NCBI RefSeq assembly: GCF_024198255.1
Contig: NZ_JAJVKW010000003.1
Location: 310,001 to 374,000, forward strand
DNA length: 64,000 nucleotides
Reading direction: 5' to 3'
Source: Myxococcus guangdongensis
GTDB lineage: Bacteria; Myxococcota; Myxococcia; Myxococcales; Myxococcaceae
In this document: piece by piece, positions 26,445 to 35,378 of the stretch
Layout: the number at the start of each line of letters is the position of its first letter
How positions within the stretch are numbered: the first letter of the stretch is position 1
Made by a program: the position numbers and the translations under genes
Notes under the pieces: model-generated
What the model was told of the DNA's origin: nothing
The model's input: the letters and a program-made list of their open reading frames with translations, nothing else
The model's database searches: none

Positions 26445-28982
26445 TCACTCCTCCCTCAACGCGAGCGCGGGATTGGCTCTCGCCATCCTCCACGCCGGGT
26501 ACAGCCCCGCCAGCGCCGAGGCCACCAGCGCCAACAACATCGCCTGACCCAACGTCTCCGACGTCACCGCGAGCCGCAGCGTCCAACCAAAGGAACGCTG
26601 GTTGATGACGTGCACCAGGATGTACGCCAGCCCCACGCCCAGCGGCATGGAGAACAACCCCGCCAGCAACCCCAACAGCCCCGTCTGGAGCGACACCAGT
26701 CCCCACAGTTGTCCCGGCGTCAGCCCCATCGCGCGCAGCACCGCGAACTCGCGCGAGCGCTCCAGTTGCAGCGACATCAACGCACTGAGCACACCCACGA
26801 ACGCAACGCCGATGGCCAACAGTCGCAGCACCTGCGTAATCGTGAACGTCCGGTCGAACACCTCCATCGACGCCTGTCGCAGCGAGCGATTGGGCCGCAC
26901 CAACAGCGCCTGCTCATCCCCCGCGCGCGCTCGCACCACGTTCACCAGCGCGTCCACGTCCTGCCCTGGCGCCGCGTACAGCGCGACGCCGCTGACGCCC
27001 CGGTCGTCGAACCAGCGGTCATACGTGGCGCGAGGCATCAACATCGTCCCCACGTCGGAGCCGTAGTCGAAGTACACGCCGGCCACCTTGAAGTCATGCG
27101 GCCCACGGTCCGTGGAGAGCCGCACCGTGTCGCCCACCTTCACGCGCCGATGGAACGCGAAGGGCTCGGACACGACGAGCGAGTCCGTCGACGCATCCAG
27201 CTCGCGCCACACCGCGGCCTCGTCGCCACCCTCCTTGAATCGATAGGGCCGCGCCGGGGATTGGCTGAAGTCGACGGCGATCAGGTCCGTGGGAATCTCA
27301 TCCGCACGCACCAGCGCCACGCGCAACGTGCTGCTGCCCGCGATGCCCGGTGTCGCGCGCAGCTTCTCGGCGAGCCCCGGCACCATCGTGGCGCCACCCC
27401 GCCTTGCCACCAGCGACGGCGGCGAGATGAACACATCCGCCTGGAGCGATGTCTCCAGCCACGACAGCACCGTGCCCCGGAAGCTGGACACCATCAGCCC
27501 CACGCCCACCGTCGTCGCCACCGCCACCATCAGCGCCGCCAGCGCCACCGCCGTGCGGCTCAAGCTGGTCCTCACGCCGCGCGCGGCCATGCGCCCGAGC
27601 AGTCCGAATGAAAGTCCCAGCGGTAGCGCCGCGTACAACGACAGCCGCTCCGTCACCCACGGCACCAACAGCGCCGCGCCAAGCAGCACGGCGAACAGGC
27701 CCACATACGCGGGGAACAGCGCCGGCGTGGACCAGCTCAAGAGCCCCACGCCCACCGCCAGCACCGCGATTCCAAGCAACGCGAGCCGAGGCGCACGAGT
27801 CCTCGACACATCCTCCAGCGTCGAGCGCCGCAGCGTCGTCGCCGGAGCCGAGCGCGCGGCCTCCCACGCCGGCACCAGCGCCGCGAGCACCGTCGCGCCG
27901 AGCCCCAACGCCATCCCCTTGGCCAGCGTGAAGGGCTCCAGCGCCAGCCCGCGCACGCTCACCACGAAGTAGAGGTCATTGATGGTCTGGGTGATGAGCC
28001 CCACCAACCCACGGCCCAACAGGATGCCGAGCAACAGCCCCGCCACGGTGCCCACGATGCCGAGCACCAGCGCCTCACCGAGCACCAACGCGAACAGCTC
28101 GTTCCGCGTGATTCCCACCGCGCGCAGCCGTCCCAGGAGCCCACGTCGCTGCACCACGGAGAACGTCATCGTGTTGTAGATGAGGAACATCCCCACCACG
28201 AGCGCCAGCAGCGACAGCGCGGTGAGGTTGGTGCGGAACGCCCGCGTCATCTGTTCCACGGTGTTCGCCCGCGCTGATGAGCGGACTACCTCCACGCCCT
28301 CGGGCAGCGTCGCGCGCAGCGCCTGCGCCTGTTCCTCCGTCAGCCGCAGGTCCACGCGCGTCAGCCGGCCCATGCGCCCCAGCACCTCCTGCGCCGTGGA
28401 CACGTCCGTCAGCACCAGTGCCTCCAATGCTCGCGCGGTGTCCTCGTCGGCGGGGGCGAGCAGCGCGGCGATACGCAGCGAGACCTCACGTCCCTCCACG
28501 CGCACCGGCAGCCGCTCTCCGGCCCGGACACCCAATGCCCGCGCGGCGCGCTCGCTCAGGAGCACGGCGCCGGGCTCGGTGAGCAGCGCGCTCACGTCAC
28601 CGACGGCTTCGCCTCCCGCATACGCGCGGAAGGGAGACTCCATGAACGGGTCCACGCCCAGCACCGTGAGCGTGCGCTTGTCACCTACGGCGGCCTGCAC
28701 GTAGCCCTCGACGACAGGCGCCGCCACGGGCGCGTCGGGCCGCAGCCGCAGGTCCCGATACACGTCCTCCGAAAGACCCGACGTTCCGCCCACGAGCTGA
28801 TGCGTGGCACGCCCGGCCACCGCGTCCGTGGAACGTTCGAAGGCGCGGAGCGCGCTGCCGCTCGCCAGGTCGATGGACACCACCACCGCCACGCCCAGCG
28901 CGATGCCCAGGAGCGACAGCGCCGTCAGCCACGGATGCCGTCCCAGGTGACGCAGGCTGGAGCGCACGAGCAGGTTCCTCAC
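26445..28982 (-). CDS. ABC transporter permease, FtsX/MacB family (two FtsX domains)
   Basis: 845 residues, GTG start with GGAGG 5 nt upstream. First transmembrane helix about 18-38 (WLTALSLLGIALGVAVVVSIDLASG), a MacB-type periplasmic core to about 235, three helices of FtsX domain 1 (LTALSLLALVVGMFLIYNTMTFSVV; LGEALVLGIVGTVAGLLLGILLG), a central block of further helices, a second periplasmic domain about 510-700, and FtsX domain 2 at the end (LRLLAIGVAFVGVLSALMSLQLERSREFAVLRAMGLTPGQLW ... ARANPALALREE). This double-length form exports lipophilic compounds or lipoproteins using the ATPase encoded 226 bp upstream. Confidence 0.92.
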   Translation of the reverse strand: MRNLLVRSSLRHLGRHPWLTALSLLGIALGVAVVVSIDLASGSALRAFERSTDAVAGRATHQLVGGTSGLSEDVYRDLRLRPDAPVAAPVVEGYVQAAVGDKRTLTVLGVDPFMESPFRAYAGGEAVGDVSALLTEPGAVLLSERAARALGVRAGERLPVRVEGREVSLRIAALLAPADEDTARALEALVLTDVSTAQEVLGRMGRLTRVDLRLTEEQAQALRATLPEGVEVVRSSARANTVEQMTRAFRTNLTALSLLALVVGMFLIYNTMTFSVVQRRGLLGRLRAVGITRNELFALVLGEALVLGIVGTVAGLLLGILLGRGLVGLITQTINDLYFVVSVRGLALEPFTLAKGMALGLGATVLAALVPAWEAARSAPATTLRRSTLEDVSRTRAPRLALLGIAVLAVGVGLLSWSTPALFPAYVGLFAVLLGAALLVPWVTERLSLYAALPLGLSFGLLGRMAARGVRTSLSRTAVALAALMVAVATTVGVGLMVSSFRGTVLSWLETSLQADVFISPPSLVARRGGATMVPGLAEKLRATPGIAGSSTLRVALVRADEIPTDLIAVDFSQSPARPYRFKEGGDEAAVWRELDASTDSLVVSEPFAFHRRVKVGDTVRLSTDRGPHDFKVAGVYFDYGSDVGTMLMPRATYDRWFDDRGVSGVALYAAPGQDVDALVNVVRARAGDEQALLVRPNRSLRQASMEVFDRTFTITQVLRLLAIGVAFVGVLSALMSLQLERSREFAVLRAMGLTPGQLWGLVSLQTGLLGLLAGLFSMPLGVGLAYILVHVINQRSFGWTLRLAVTSETLGQAMLLALVASALAGLYPAWRMARANPALALREE

Positions 28983-29025
28983 GGGCGCCTCCCAGTCCGG
29001 GCTTCACGCTCGCCGCGGCTTCCAT

Positions 29026-29247
29026 CCTCGATGCCCGGACCGCTTGCCCACTCTCGGGCGCCCGTGCGTGCGACGCACCGTCTTTGGATGCGCCGATTCA
29101 CGGGCGCTCCCTTCGCGGTGCCTCTCGCTCCATCCACCTCGATGCCCAGTCGCCCCGCCCACGCCGTGGCGCCCCTGTGTGCGACGCGCTGTTCCGAACC
29201 GCACCGGTTCACGGGCGCTCCCTTCGCGGCGCCTCGCGCTCCGCCAA
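29026..29247. repeat. 111-bp tandem direct repeat, two diverged copies
   Basis: Copy one is 29026-29136 and copy two 29137-29247, both opening with CCTCGATGCCC and sharing the block TTCACGGGCGCTCCCTTCGC in the second half. Copy two runs into the 3' end of the ABC ATPase gene, so copy one looks like a duplicated gene tail in the 226-bp gap before the permease. The unit is 37 codons long and the copies differ at many positions, so the event is old. No other gene is seen in 28983-29208. Confidence 0.75.
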
Positions 29248-29919
29248 TCTCCCGCCCACCATCTCCAGCACCCGGTCCGCGCGAGCCACCAGTCCCGGCT
29301 CGTGTGTGACGACGAGCGCGCACGCCTGTCCCCGCCGCGTGAGCCCCTCCAGCAAATCCAGCACCTGCCGGCCCGTGGCCTCGTCCAGGTTCCCCGTGGG
29401 CTCATCCGCCAACAGCAACGGCGGCGCATGTGCCAGCGCCCGAGCCACCGCCACGCGCTGCTGCTCGCCTCCAGACAGCCGGTCCGGAAAGCTGCCCGCG
29501 CGATTCCCCAGCCCCACCTGCTCCAACAGCTCGCGCGCCCGCGCCCCCGCCTTCGCCGCGTCGCTCCCGTTGAGCTCCACCGGCAGCCGCACGTTCTCCT
29601 CCACCGTCAACGTGGGCAGCAGGTTGAAGGCCTGGAAGATGAACCCCACGCGCTCACGGCGCAGCAACGTCCGCTCGCGCTCGCTCAGCGCGCCCAGGTT
29701 CCTGCCGTCGACGTGCACCTCGCCGCGCGTGGGCAGGTCGATGCCGCTGATGAGGTTGAGCAGCGTGGACTTGCCCGAGCCACTGCGGCCCAGCAGCACC
29801 ACGAACTCACCGCGCCAGAGCGACAGGCTCACCCCGGAGAGCACCTCGCGCGCGGTGTCGCCTTCGACATAGGACTTGGTGACGTCTCTCAGCTCGACGA
29901 CCGGCGGAGTGTCGGACAT
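29209..29919 (-). CDS. ABC transporter ATP-binding protein, LolD/MacB type
   Basis: 236 residues. Walker A GRSGSGKST at 44-52, Q loop in FIFQAFNL, signature LSGGEQQR from 148, Walker B LLLADEPTGNLD from 168, His switch in VVTHEPGL. Length and sequence fit the LolD/FtsE/MacB group that powers FtsX-type permeases. First gene of the operon ATPase, permease, lipocalin-like protein. Its last codons form part of the 111-bp repeat. Confidence 0.95.
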   Translation of the reverse strand: MSDTPPVVELRDVTKSYVEGDTAREVLSGVSLSLWRGEFVVLLGRSGSGKSTLLNLISGIDLPTRGEVHVDGRNLGALSERERTLLRRERVGFIFQAFNLLPTLTVEENVRLPVELNGSDAAKAGARARELLEQVGLGNRAGSFPDRLSGGEQQRVAVARALAHAPPLLLADEPTGNLDEATGRQVLDLLEGLTRRGQACALVVTHEPGLVARADRVLEMVGGRLAEREAPRRERP

Positions 29920-29973
29920 GGGTGGGCCCTTGATACACGGGCGCCCGGCTTTTCGCCGCGCCCCACGCCCGCG

Positions 29974-30795
29974 TCATGCGCCCGCGGGTTGTGGCTCCCA
30001 TTCCCCGAAGTCACGCCACTGCCCCAGGAAGTCCGCCACCTCCCTCGCGAACAGCCGCCCGTCCGTGTCCCGCGGAATCACATGGAAGCCGCGCCGCAGC
30101 GACACCACGCGCACACACGGCGACGCGGTGAGCCGCCGCGCCAGCCACCGTCCCCCCTCCGGGTCCACCACGTGGTCCTGCTCGGACACCGCCACCAACA
30201 CCGGACAGCGCACCTGGTCCACCCGCCGCGCCGCCTCGTCCTGCAGCGTCACCAAGTCCCTCAGCCGCGCCACCGGGAACGCCGACAGCACGGGCGCCTC
30301 GGCCAGCGCCGCCGGGTCCGAGATGTCCGTGCCCGTCTTCTCCACCCACGGCCGCGCCCACTCCAGCAGCGGCGTGCGCGACAACTGTCGGATGAGCATC
30401 ATCCGCGGCCCCCGGAAGCGAATCGCCGGCGCCGCGAGCGCCAACGCCCGCACCGCCTCCGGCCGCTCCGCCGCCAGCCCCAGCGCCAACAACGCCCCCA
30501 TGGACAGCCCCGCCACGGAGACGCTGGAGTGCCCCCGCAAATCGTCCAGCGCCTCCAGCGCCGCCTCCCGCCAGTCCCGCCAGGTGACGCTCAAGAGCGC
30601 CTGGGGCGTCGTGCCATGCCCCGGCAGGAGGGGGGCCACCACCCGCATGCCGCGGGCCGCCAGCGCCTCGCCCAGGGGCCTCACATCCCAGGGACTGCCG
30701 GTGAAGCCGTGCAGCAAGAGACACGCCTCCGGGCCTTGCCCCAGGTCGAAGGGCCCCGTCTTCGCCGCATCCATGGGGAGCGAGGTGTCCATCAT
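29974..30795 (-). CDS. Alpha/beta hydrolase (Est30/monoacylglycerol-lipase-like carboxylesterase)
   Basis: 273 residues from the first of two adjacent ATG codons. Oxyanion motif LLLHGFTGSPWDV, nucleophile elbow AGLSMGALLAL (Ser), acid in VAVSEQDHVVDPEGG (Asp) and base in RRGFHVIPRDTD (His): a full catalytic triad. A cap segment lies between about 120 and 190. Cytoplasmic, no signal. The small-esterase sequence around GFTGSP is that of thermostable carboxylesterase Est30 homologues; the natural substrate is unknown. Divergent from the DUF3467 gene, with a promoter region of under 50 bp. Confidence 0.9.
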   Translation of the reverse strand: MMDTSLPMDAAKTGPFDLGQGPEACLLLHGFTGSPWDVRPLGEALAARGMRVVAPLLPGHGTTPQALLSVTWRDWREAALEALDDLRGHSSVSVAGLSMGALLALGLAAERPEAVRALALAAPAIRFRGPRMMLIRQLSRTPLLEWARPWVEKTGTDISDPAALAEAPVLSAFPVARLRDLVTLQDEAARRVDQVRCPVLVAVSEQDHVVDPEGGRWLARRLTASPCVRVVSLRRGFHVIPRDTDGRLFAREVADFLGQWRDFGEWEPQPAGA

Positions 30796-30843
30796 GAAGA
30801 CACGCTGGTCACGCGAGGGCCCAGGCGCTATGCCACATGCCTC

Positions 30844-31134
30844 ATGGCGGACACTCCGAAGCCCCCGGACATGCAGTTGCAGATTCAAATCGACGAGGAC
30901 GTCGCCAATGGTCAGTACGCCAACATGGCCCTCGTGAACCACACGGACACGGAATTCACCCTGGACTTCATCTACGTCCAGCCGCAGCAGCTGCGGGCCA
31001 AGGTGCGCTCGCGCATCATCACCAGCCCCAAGCACATGAAGCGACTGATGCTGGCCATGCAGGACAACCTCAACCGCTACGAGGCGAAGTACGGCCCCAT
31101 CGTCCTGCGCGAGGACGACGGGGGCATGCACTGA
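30844..31134 (+). CDS. DUF3467 family protein
   Basis: 96 residues. MQLQIQIDEDVANGQYANMALVNHTDTEFTLDFIYVQPQQLRAKVRSRIITSPKHMKRLMLAMQDNLNRYEAKYG is the complete DUF3467 pattern: a short beta-sheet with the conserved ANxxxVxHxxxEFxLDF strand and a C-terminal helix. The family is widespread and of unknown function. Single gene between a divergent hydrolase and a convergent lipoprotein. Confidence 0.92.
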   Translation: MADTPKPPDMQLQIQIDEDVANGQYANMALVNHTDTEFTLDFIYVQPQQLRAKVRSRIITSPKHMKRLMLAMQDNLNRYEAKYGPIVLREDDGGMH

Positions 31135-31156
31135 CGCACGTGGCGCCCCGGCGCGC

Positions 31157-31744
31157 TCACTCCTCCGTGGGCTCGCTGGGGTCCTTGCCCAGCGCCAGGT
31201 AGTGCTGGGCCCGCGTCTGCAGGAACGCGGCGAAGCGCGGCTCCACCCGCTCGAGCACCTCCCACTCGAAGTCCGGCGCCCTGCGCACGATGGGTCTCGT
31301 CGGCGACAGCGGCTCGCCCAGGACGTACGAGCCCGTGGGCGCCTGGGCCAGCTTGGAGTCGCGGTCCCCCGCGCCGAAGCTCGGGTGCGCCATGGCCCGG
31401 CCGTTGGTCGTGTAGGTCATGCGGTAGGCGCGCACCACCGCGCGCCCGTCCGACGTGGGGTGGACCTGGACGAACACCTTCGACCAGCTGGCCCCGCTGT
31501 CCAGGTTTCCCTCGATGCGCCAGGTGGTGTGGACGTAGAGCGGGTCCACGCTCGGCAACAGCTCGTAGTGCTGCTCCGCCAACAGCTGGCGTGTCGCGTC
31601 CAGCAACGCGTCCGGAGGCAGCTTGTAGATGGCGTTCGCGCTGGTGGTCTCCAGCAGCTGCCGCCGAGGGTCCCGGGTGACGGCGCAGCCACTGGCCCCC
31701 AGCAGGAGCCAGGCCGTCACCCACGTCGAGAGGCGTGAGCGCAT
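31157..31744 (-). CDS. Hypothetical lipoprotein
   Basis: 195 residues from ATG 31744, giving the signal MRSRLSTWVTAWLLLGASGC (lipobox Cys20). The mature part has an alpha-beta pattern (SANAIYKLPPDALLDATRQLLAEQHYELLPSVDPLYVHTTWRIEG, SWSKVFVQVHPTSDGRAVVRAYRMTY) like small periplasmic BamC/DUF4136-type domains, then a helical end. An in-frame codon at 31789 would hide the signal. No close family recognised. Convergent with the DUF3467 gene. Confidence 0.78.
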   Translation of the reverse strand: MRSRLSTWVTAWLLLGASGCAVTRDPRRQLLETTSANAIYKLPPDALLDATRQLLAEQHYELLPSVDPLYVHTTWRIEGNLDSGASWSKVFVQVHPTSDGRAVVRAYRMTYTTNGRAMAHPSFGAGDRDSKLAQAPTGSYVLGEPLSPTRPIVRRAPDFEWEVLERVEPRFAAFLQTRAQHYLALGKDPSEPTEE

Positions 31745-31915
31745 GAGGATGTCCGGAAGTGGCCCCGTACGTGGAGTGACGTGAAGCACGTCCCTGCGCC
31801 CGGGGCGATGGCGTGGGATTCACGAGTGGGAACGCGCCAGGCGTCGTCCCCATATCGCCTGGGCCCGGGAACGGATTTGGCATCCACCCCGCGGGGGCGC
31901 AGACTCGGCCGCACC

Positions 31916-32659
31916 GTGCTCCGATTCCTCGTGCCGTTGTTCGTGCTGCTCCTCGTCCGTGACGCCTCCGCCCAGTGCCTGGGGGACGGCGTGCAGGTCT
32001 TCCCCACGCCGGGCGCCATCGTCCCCATCAACAGCCGCTTCCTCCTGGAGGGCGTGGGCACGGCCCGTGAGCCCGTGGTGGCGCTGGTGGGCAAGAAGCT
32101 GCGGCTGGTGGCGGATGGCCACGAGGCGGAGGTGAAGGCGCAGCGCGGCTGGGAGAGCAGCCTGGGCCGGGCCACCATCATCCTCAAGGTGGTGGGCAAG
32201 CTGGAGCCGGACAAGCGCTACACGCTGCGCATCGACGAGGCGCTGCCCAACGTGGCGCTGCTCAACGGCCGCGGCGGCGCGGTGCTGCCCGAGTGGCACA
32301 CCGGCAAGGGCGCCGACACCCAGCCGCCTCGCTGGCTCAAGCGCCCCGCCGTCTCCGAGGGCTTCCTGCGCCGCACCGCCCAGGGCACCGCCCGCTTCGT
32401 GCGCCTCAACCTGTCCCTGCGCGAGGAGAGCCCCGCCTACCTGGTGGTCAAGCTGGAGCCCCGGCGCCCGGGCCCCAGCGTGCAGCAGTACGTGGTGCCG
32501 GTGACGAACAACGCGGCCTTCATCGGCCACGAGGCGTGCAGCGGGACGTTCGCCATGGAGGACGGCCGCAGCTACCGCGCCCGCATCGAGGCGTTCGATG
32601 CCGCCGGCCACAACGCGCCCCCTGTTCCTCCTGTGGACTTCGAGGCGCCGGCCGACTAG
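31916..32659 (+). CDS. Exported protein with Ig/fibronectin-like domains
   Basis: 247 residues if the GTG at 31916 is used, which gives a signal peptide MLRFLVPLFVLLLVRDASA cut before Gln-Cys. An in-frame ATG at 31781 would put about 45 basic residues before it. The mature protein shows two beta-sandwich-like halves (GAIVPINSRFLLEGVGTAREPVVALVGKKLRLVA ... KRYTLRIDEALPNVALL; FVRLNLSLREESPAYLVVKLEPRR ... GRSYRARIEAFDAAGHNAPP), as in bacterial Ig-like adhesion or cell-wall proteins. Periplasmic or secreted, function unknown. It precedes hemF by 32 bp. Confidence 0.72.
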   Translation: MLRFLVPLFVLLLVRDASAQCLGDGVQVFPTPGAIVPINSRFLLEGVGTAREPVVALVGKKLRLVADGHEAEVKAQRGWESSLGRATIILKVVGKLEPDKRYTLRIDEALPNVALLNGRGGAVLPEWHTGKGADTQPPRWLKRPAVSEGFLRRTAQGTARFVRLNLSLREESPAYLVVKLEPRRPGPSVQQYVVPVTNNAAFIGHEACSGTFAMEDGRSYRARIEAFDAAGHNAPPVPPVDFEAPAD

Positions 32660-32691
32660 TCCGCGTCAGAGCGCATCGCCGGGAGCCGAGC

Positions 32692-33606
32692 ATGACGAAG
32701 GTGGACGTGGAGAGCCTCAAGGAGCGGATGACCGCCTTCACCCAGTCCCTGCAGGATGAAATCTGTCAGGCGCTGGAGACGCTGGATGGCTCGGCCCGCT
32801 TCCGCGAGGACCCGTGGCAGCGGCCCGGCGGCGGCGGCGGACGCACCCGCGTGCTGGAGGACGGCGCCGTGCTGGAGAAGGCGGGCGTCAACACGTCGGT
32901 CGTCTTCGGTGAGCTGGAGGACCAGTTCGCCAAGAAGCTCCAGGGCGAGGGGCGCACCTTCTGGGCGGGTGGTATCTCCCTGGTGCTCCACCCGCGCAAT
33001 CCGCACGTGCCCACCGTGCACGCCAACTACCGCTTCATCCACCAGGGCGGCAAGGCGTGGTTCGGCGGCGGCGCGGACCTGACGCCGTACTACCTCTACG
33101 AAGAGGACGCGGCGCACTTCCACCGCGTGCACAAGGCCGCGTGCGACAAGCACGACCCCGCCTACTACCCGCGCTTCAAGGCGGCGTGCGACCAGTACTT
33201 CTTCCTGCGCCACCGCGACGAGACGCGCGGCGTGGGCGGCGTCTTCTTCGAGAACATGGGGGGCGAGCTGGAGCGCGAGTTCGACTTCGTGCGCGACTGC
33301 GGCCGGGCCTTCGTGGACGCGTACCTGCCCATCGCGCACAAGCGCAAGGACACGCCCTACACCCCCGAGCAGCGCGTCTGGCAGGAGGTGCGGCGCGGCC
33401 GGTACGTGGAGTTCAACCTCGTCTACGACAGGGGCACCGTCTTCGGCCTGGAGACGCGCGGGCGCACCGAGTCCATCCTCATGTCGCTGCCGCCCCAGAC
33501 GCGCTGGCGCTACGACTTCCAACCGGAGCCCGGCACCTGGGAGGCCCGGCTGGTGGACGCGCTGCGCGGCCCGCGGGACTGGGCCGCGTGGACGAAGGAG
33601 GGCTGA
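32692..33606 (+). CDS. hemF: Oxygen-dependent coproporphyrinogen III oxidase
   Basis: 304 residues, typical for HemF. Diagnostic stretches: VLEDGAVLEKAGVNTSVVFGEL, HPRNPHVPTVHANYRFI, WFGGGADLTPYYLYEEDAAHFH, DETRGVGGVFFENM, and VEFNLVYDRGTVFGLETRGRTESILMSLPP. It oxidatively decarboxylates coproporphyrinogen III to protoporphyrinogen IX using O2 in haem synthesis. GGAG 8 nt before the ATG sets the start. The next gene begins 6 bp downstream and is likely co-transcribed. Confidence 0.97.
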   Translation: MTKVDVESLKERMTAFTQSLQDEICQALETLDGSARFREDPWQRPGGGGGRTRVLEDGAVLEKAGVNTSVVFGELEDQFAKKLQGEGRTFWAGGISLVLHPRNPHVPTVHANYRFIHQGGKAWFGGGADLTPYYLYEEDAAHFHRVHKAACDKHDPAYYPRFKAACDQYFFLRHRDETRGVGGVFFENMGGELEREFDFVRDCGRAFVDAYLPIAHKRKDTPYTPEQRVWQEVRRGRYVEFNLVYDRGTVFGLETRGRTESILMSLPPQTRWRYDFQPEPGTWEARLVDALRGPRDWAAWTKEG

Positions 33607-33612
33607 GGCGCC

Positions 33613-34095
33613 ATGCCGACGACCCCCGCACCGAGCGGCATGGGCCGCAAGTGGCCCTTCGCCATCGTCGGGCTCGTGCTCGCGACCGGGGCCGCCTTCG
33701 TGTTCGCGTACCGGCTCTCGCCGCATCCCCCCGAGCCGCTGACGGACCGCGAGGCGCGCCTCAACGTGCTGGCCTTGTGTGACGCGGTGCAGGCCTACCG
33801 CGACGAGCACGGCAACTACCAGCTCGCCGGGCCCACGCCCCGGGAGGTGCCCCGGGGCGGCCGCGCGGTGCCCTTCCCGGCGGATGAAGCGTTCCACCGG
33901 CTGGGCTTCGAGCCGCAGGACGGCGTGCGCTTCCAGTACGAGGTGGTGCTGCAGGAGAGCCCCGTGGGCGAGCCCGAGGTGTCGTGCCTGGCGCGCGGCG
34001 ACTTCGACGCGGACGGACTCAACTCCGTCTACCGCGTGCGCCTGGACGCCAACGGCATGACGACGCCCATCGAAGTCGAGCGCGAGGGCGAGTAA
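33613..34095 (+). CDS. Membrane-anchored hypothetical protein, pseudopilin-like
   Basis: 160 residues. A single N-terminal transmembrane helix (WPFAIVGLVLATGAAFVFAYRL), then a helix (REARLNVLALCDAVQAYRDEHGNYQLAG) and a small C-terminal beta region ending in DFDADGLNSVYRVRLDANG. The layout resembles minor pseudopilins, with the DADGxxSxY segment often seen at their C-terminus, but there is no prepilin peptidase site. Six base pairs after hemF. Function unknown. Confidence 0.78.
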   Translation: MPTTPAPSGMGRKWPFAIVGLVLATGAAFVFAYRLSPHPPEPLTDREARLNVLALCDAVQAYRDEHGNYQLAGPTPREVPRGGRAVPFPADEAFHRLGFEPQDGVRFQYEVVLQESPVGEPEVSCLARGDFDADGLNSVYRVRLDANGMTTPIEVEREGE

Positions 34096-34097
34096 CC

Positions 34098-34123
34098 CCA
34101 GGCGCAACCGGCCCCGCGCCTGG
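34098..34123 (+). terminator. Hairpin after the hemF operon
   Basis: CCAGGCGC (34098-34105) and GCGCCTGG (34116-34123), a perfect 8-bp stem with a 10-nt loop, begin 2 bp after the stop codon at 34095. No U tract. The remaining 270 bp up to the next gene are GC-rich with no gene visible. Confidence 0.5.
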
Positions 34124-34394
34124 CGCGAGAATCCGGGAGATGGGCCACGTCGGAGACATCCGGGCGCCTCGCGAGGGTCCCCGCTCGGGCAGGGGTGACG
34201 GGCCTCGGGGCGGGCGCCCGGGTTCTGGGACGCCGCCCGCGGGCCTGCCCGTCTTCCTGGCGGACGGCCCACCGCGCGCGTCCGTGGCGGACACTTCGTT
34301 CATCTCCCGAAACGGTTCCCCGGAGCGACCCGCGTTAGGCTCCGGGAGTCTCGAGCCACCGCCGCCCCACTCGACGGCCGATGAGGAACCACCC

Positions 34395-35312
34395 ATGGCC
34401 TCTTCCTCGCGCATCCCCTCGGCCTTCGCCCGGCTGGCCCAGCACATCCTCAAGTCGCCAGCGGGCGCCATCCCCCGCGTGGGCCTGAAGTCCCCGGAGG
34501 TCGGCCGCTTCCCTGTTGGCAACAGGGATGGCTTCAAGAGCCAGGCGCCTGCCACGGGCCACCCGACGCTGGGCGGCCAGGAGCGCGCCCCGCCGCGCAG
34601 GGTGGCGGAGTTGGTGCCTCCCGGGCTGGAGAAGCTGGTGGGGCAGGACGAGTTGGGCGTGCGCTTCGGCTCGGACGCGGCGCTGTTGATGGCGCACCTG
34701 CAGCCCTCGGGCATGTCCGGCTCCGAGCGCGCCACCCGGCTGTGGGCCTTCTTCGCCGCATACGCCGAGACGGCCGCGGCCCAGCCTCCCCACCAGGACG
34801 GGAAGGAGGCCTTCCGCGAGTCGCTCGAGGGCCACGGCTTCGCGGAGCTGCGCGACGCGCACACGGGGAAGGACGGCGTGACGCAGGGGCTGTGGGTGCT
34901 GGAGGCCCGCACGCCCGACGAAGCCCGCGAGCGCGTGGCCAGCGTCCGGCTGGAGCCGCCGCCGGAGGTCCGCCACTCGGAGGCCGCGGTGCGCGCCGAG
35001 AGCGCCGTCGACCCGGGGCTCGCGGCCCAGGCCCGGGGCCCGGATTCGCTGCGGGGGGCGCCCGCGCCCGTGGCCATGCGGCCGGCGGAGTCCCAGGACC
35101 GGGACGGGAGCGAGGCGGACGACGAGGCCCGCCCGCGCCGCACGTCCAACAAGAAGCTGGGCGCGATGATGCTGTGGAACGTCCTGCACCGCTTCCGCTC
35201 GGACCCCGAGGACGGCTCGGTGGCGCAGGGGCAGTGGGACCGGGTGGCCTTCGGGGCGGTGCTGGCCCTGGTCGGAATCGCACTCGTCGTGTTGGCGCTC
35301 GTCAGCCTCTAG
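34395..35312 (+). CDS. Hypothetical protein with C-terminal membrane helix
   Basis: 305 residues from ATG 34395, with GAGGA 7 nt before it. N-terminal basic region, a helical middle (LVPPGLEKLVGQDELGVRFGSDAALLMAHLQPSGMSGSERATRLWAFFAAYAETAA), a disordered acidic and proline-rich stretch (about 190-255), and one C-terminal transmembrane helix (VAFGAVLALVGIALVVLALVSL), i.e. a tail-anchored topology. No known family. It stands directly upstream of the ECF sigma operon but has a 66-bp gap and may be separate. Confidence 0.68.
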   Translation: MASSSRIPSAFARLAQHILKSPAGAIPRVGLKSPEVGRFPVGNRDGFKSQAPATGHPTLGGQERAPPRRVAELVPPGLEKLVGQDELGVRFGSDAALLMAHLQPSGMSGSERATRLWAFFAAYAETAAAQPPHQDGKEAFRESLEGHGFAELRDAHTGKDGVTQGLWVLEARTPDEARERVASVRLEPPPEVRHSEAAVRAESAVDPGLAAQARGPDSLRGAPAPVAMRPAESQDRDGSEADDEARPRRTSNKKLGAMMLWNVLHRFRSDPEDGSVAQGQWDRVAFGAVLALVGIALVVLALVSL

Positions 35313-35378
35313 GGCGGGCGGGCAGGACTCGCACGGGCCGCGTGCGAAAAGTCTCGGCACCCGCCGGCTTGTGGTACG

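Noticed and set aside
28979..29323. 114-codon frame with two 37-residue repeats on the minus strand
   Set aside because: It arises from the 111-bp DNA repeat overlapping the ATPase gene. No ribosome site, no domain, and it overlaps the real gene in another frame.
29004..29429. Extra ABC-like open frame at the 3' end of the ATPase gene
   Set aside because: It is a frame-shifted shadow of the Walker B region and repeat, not a second gene.
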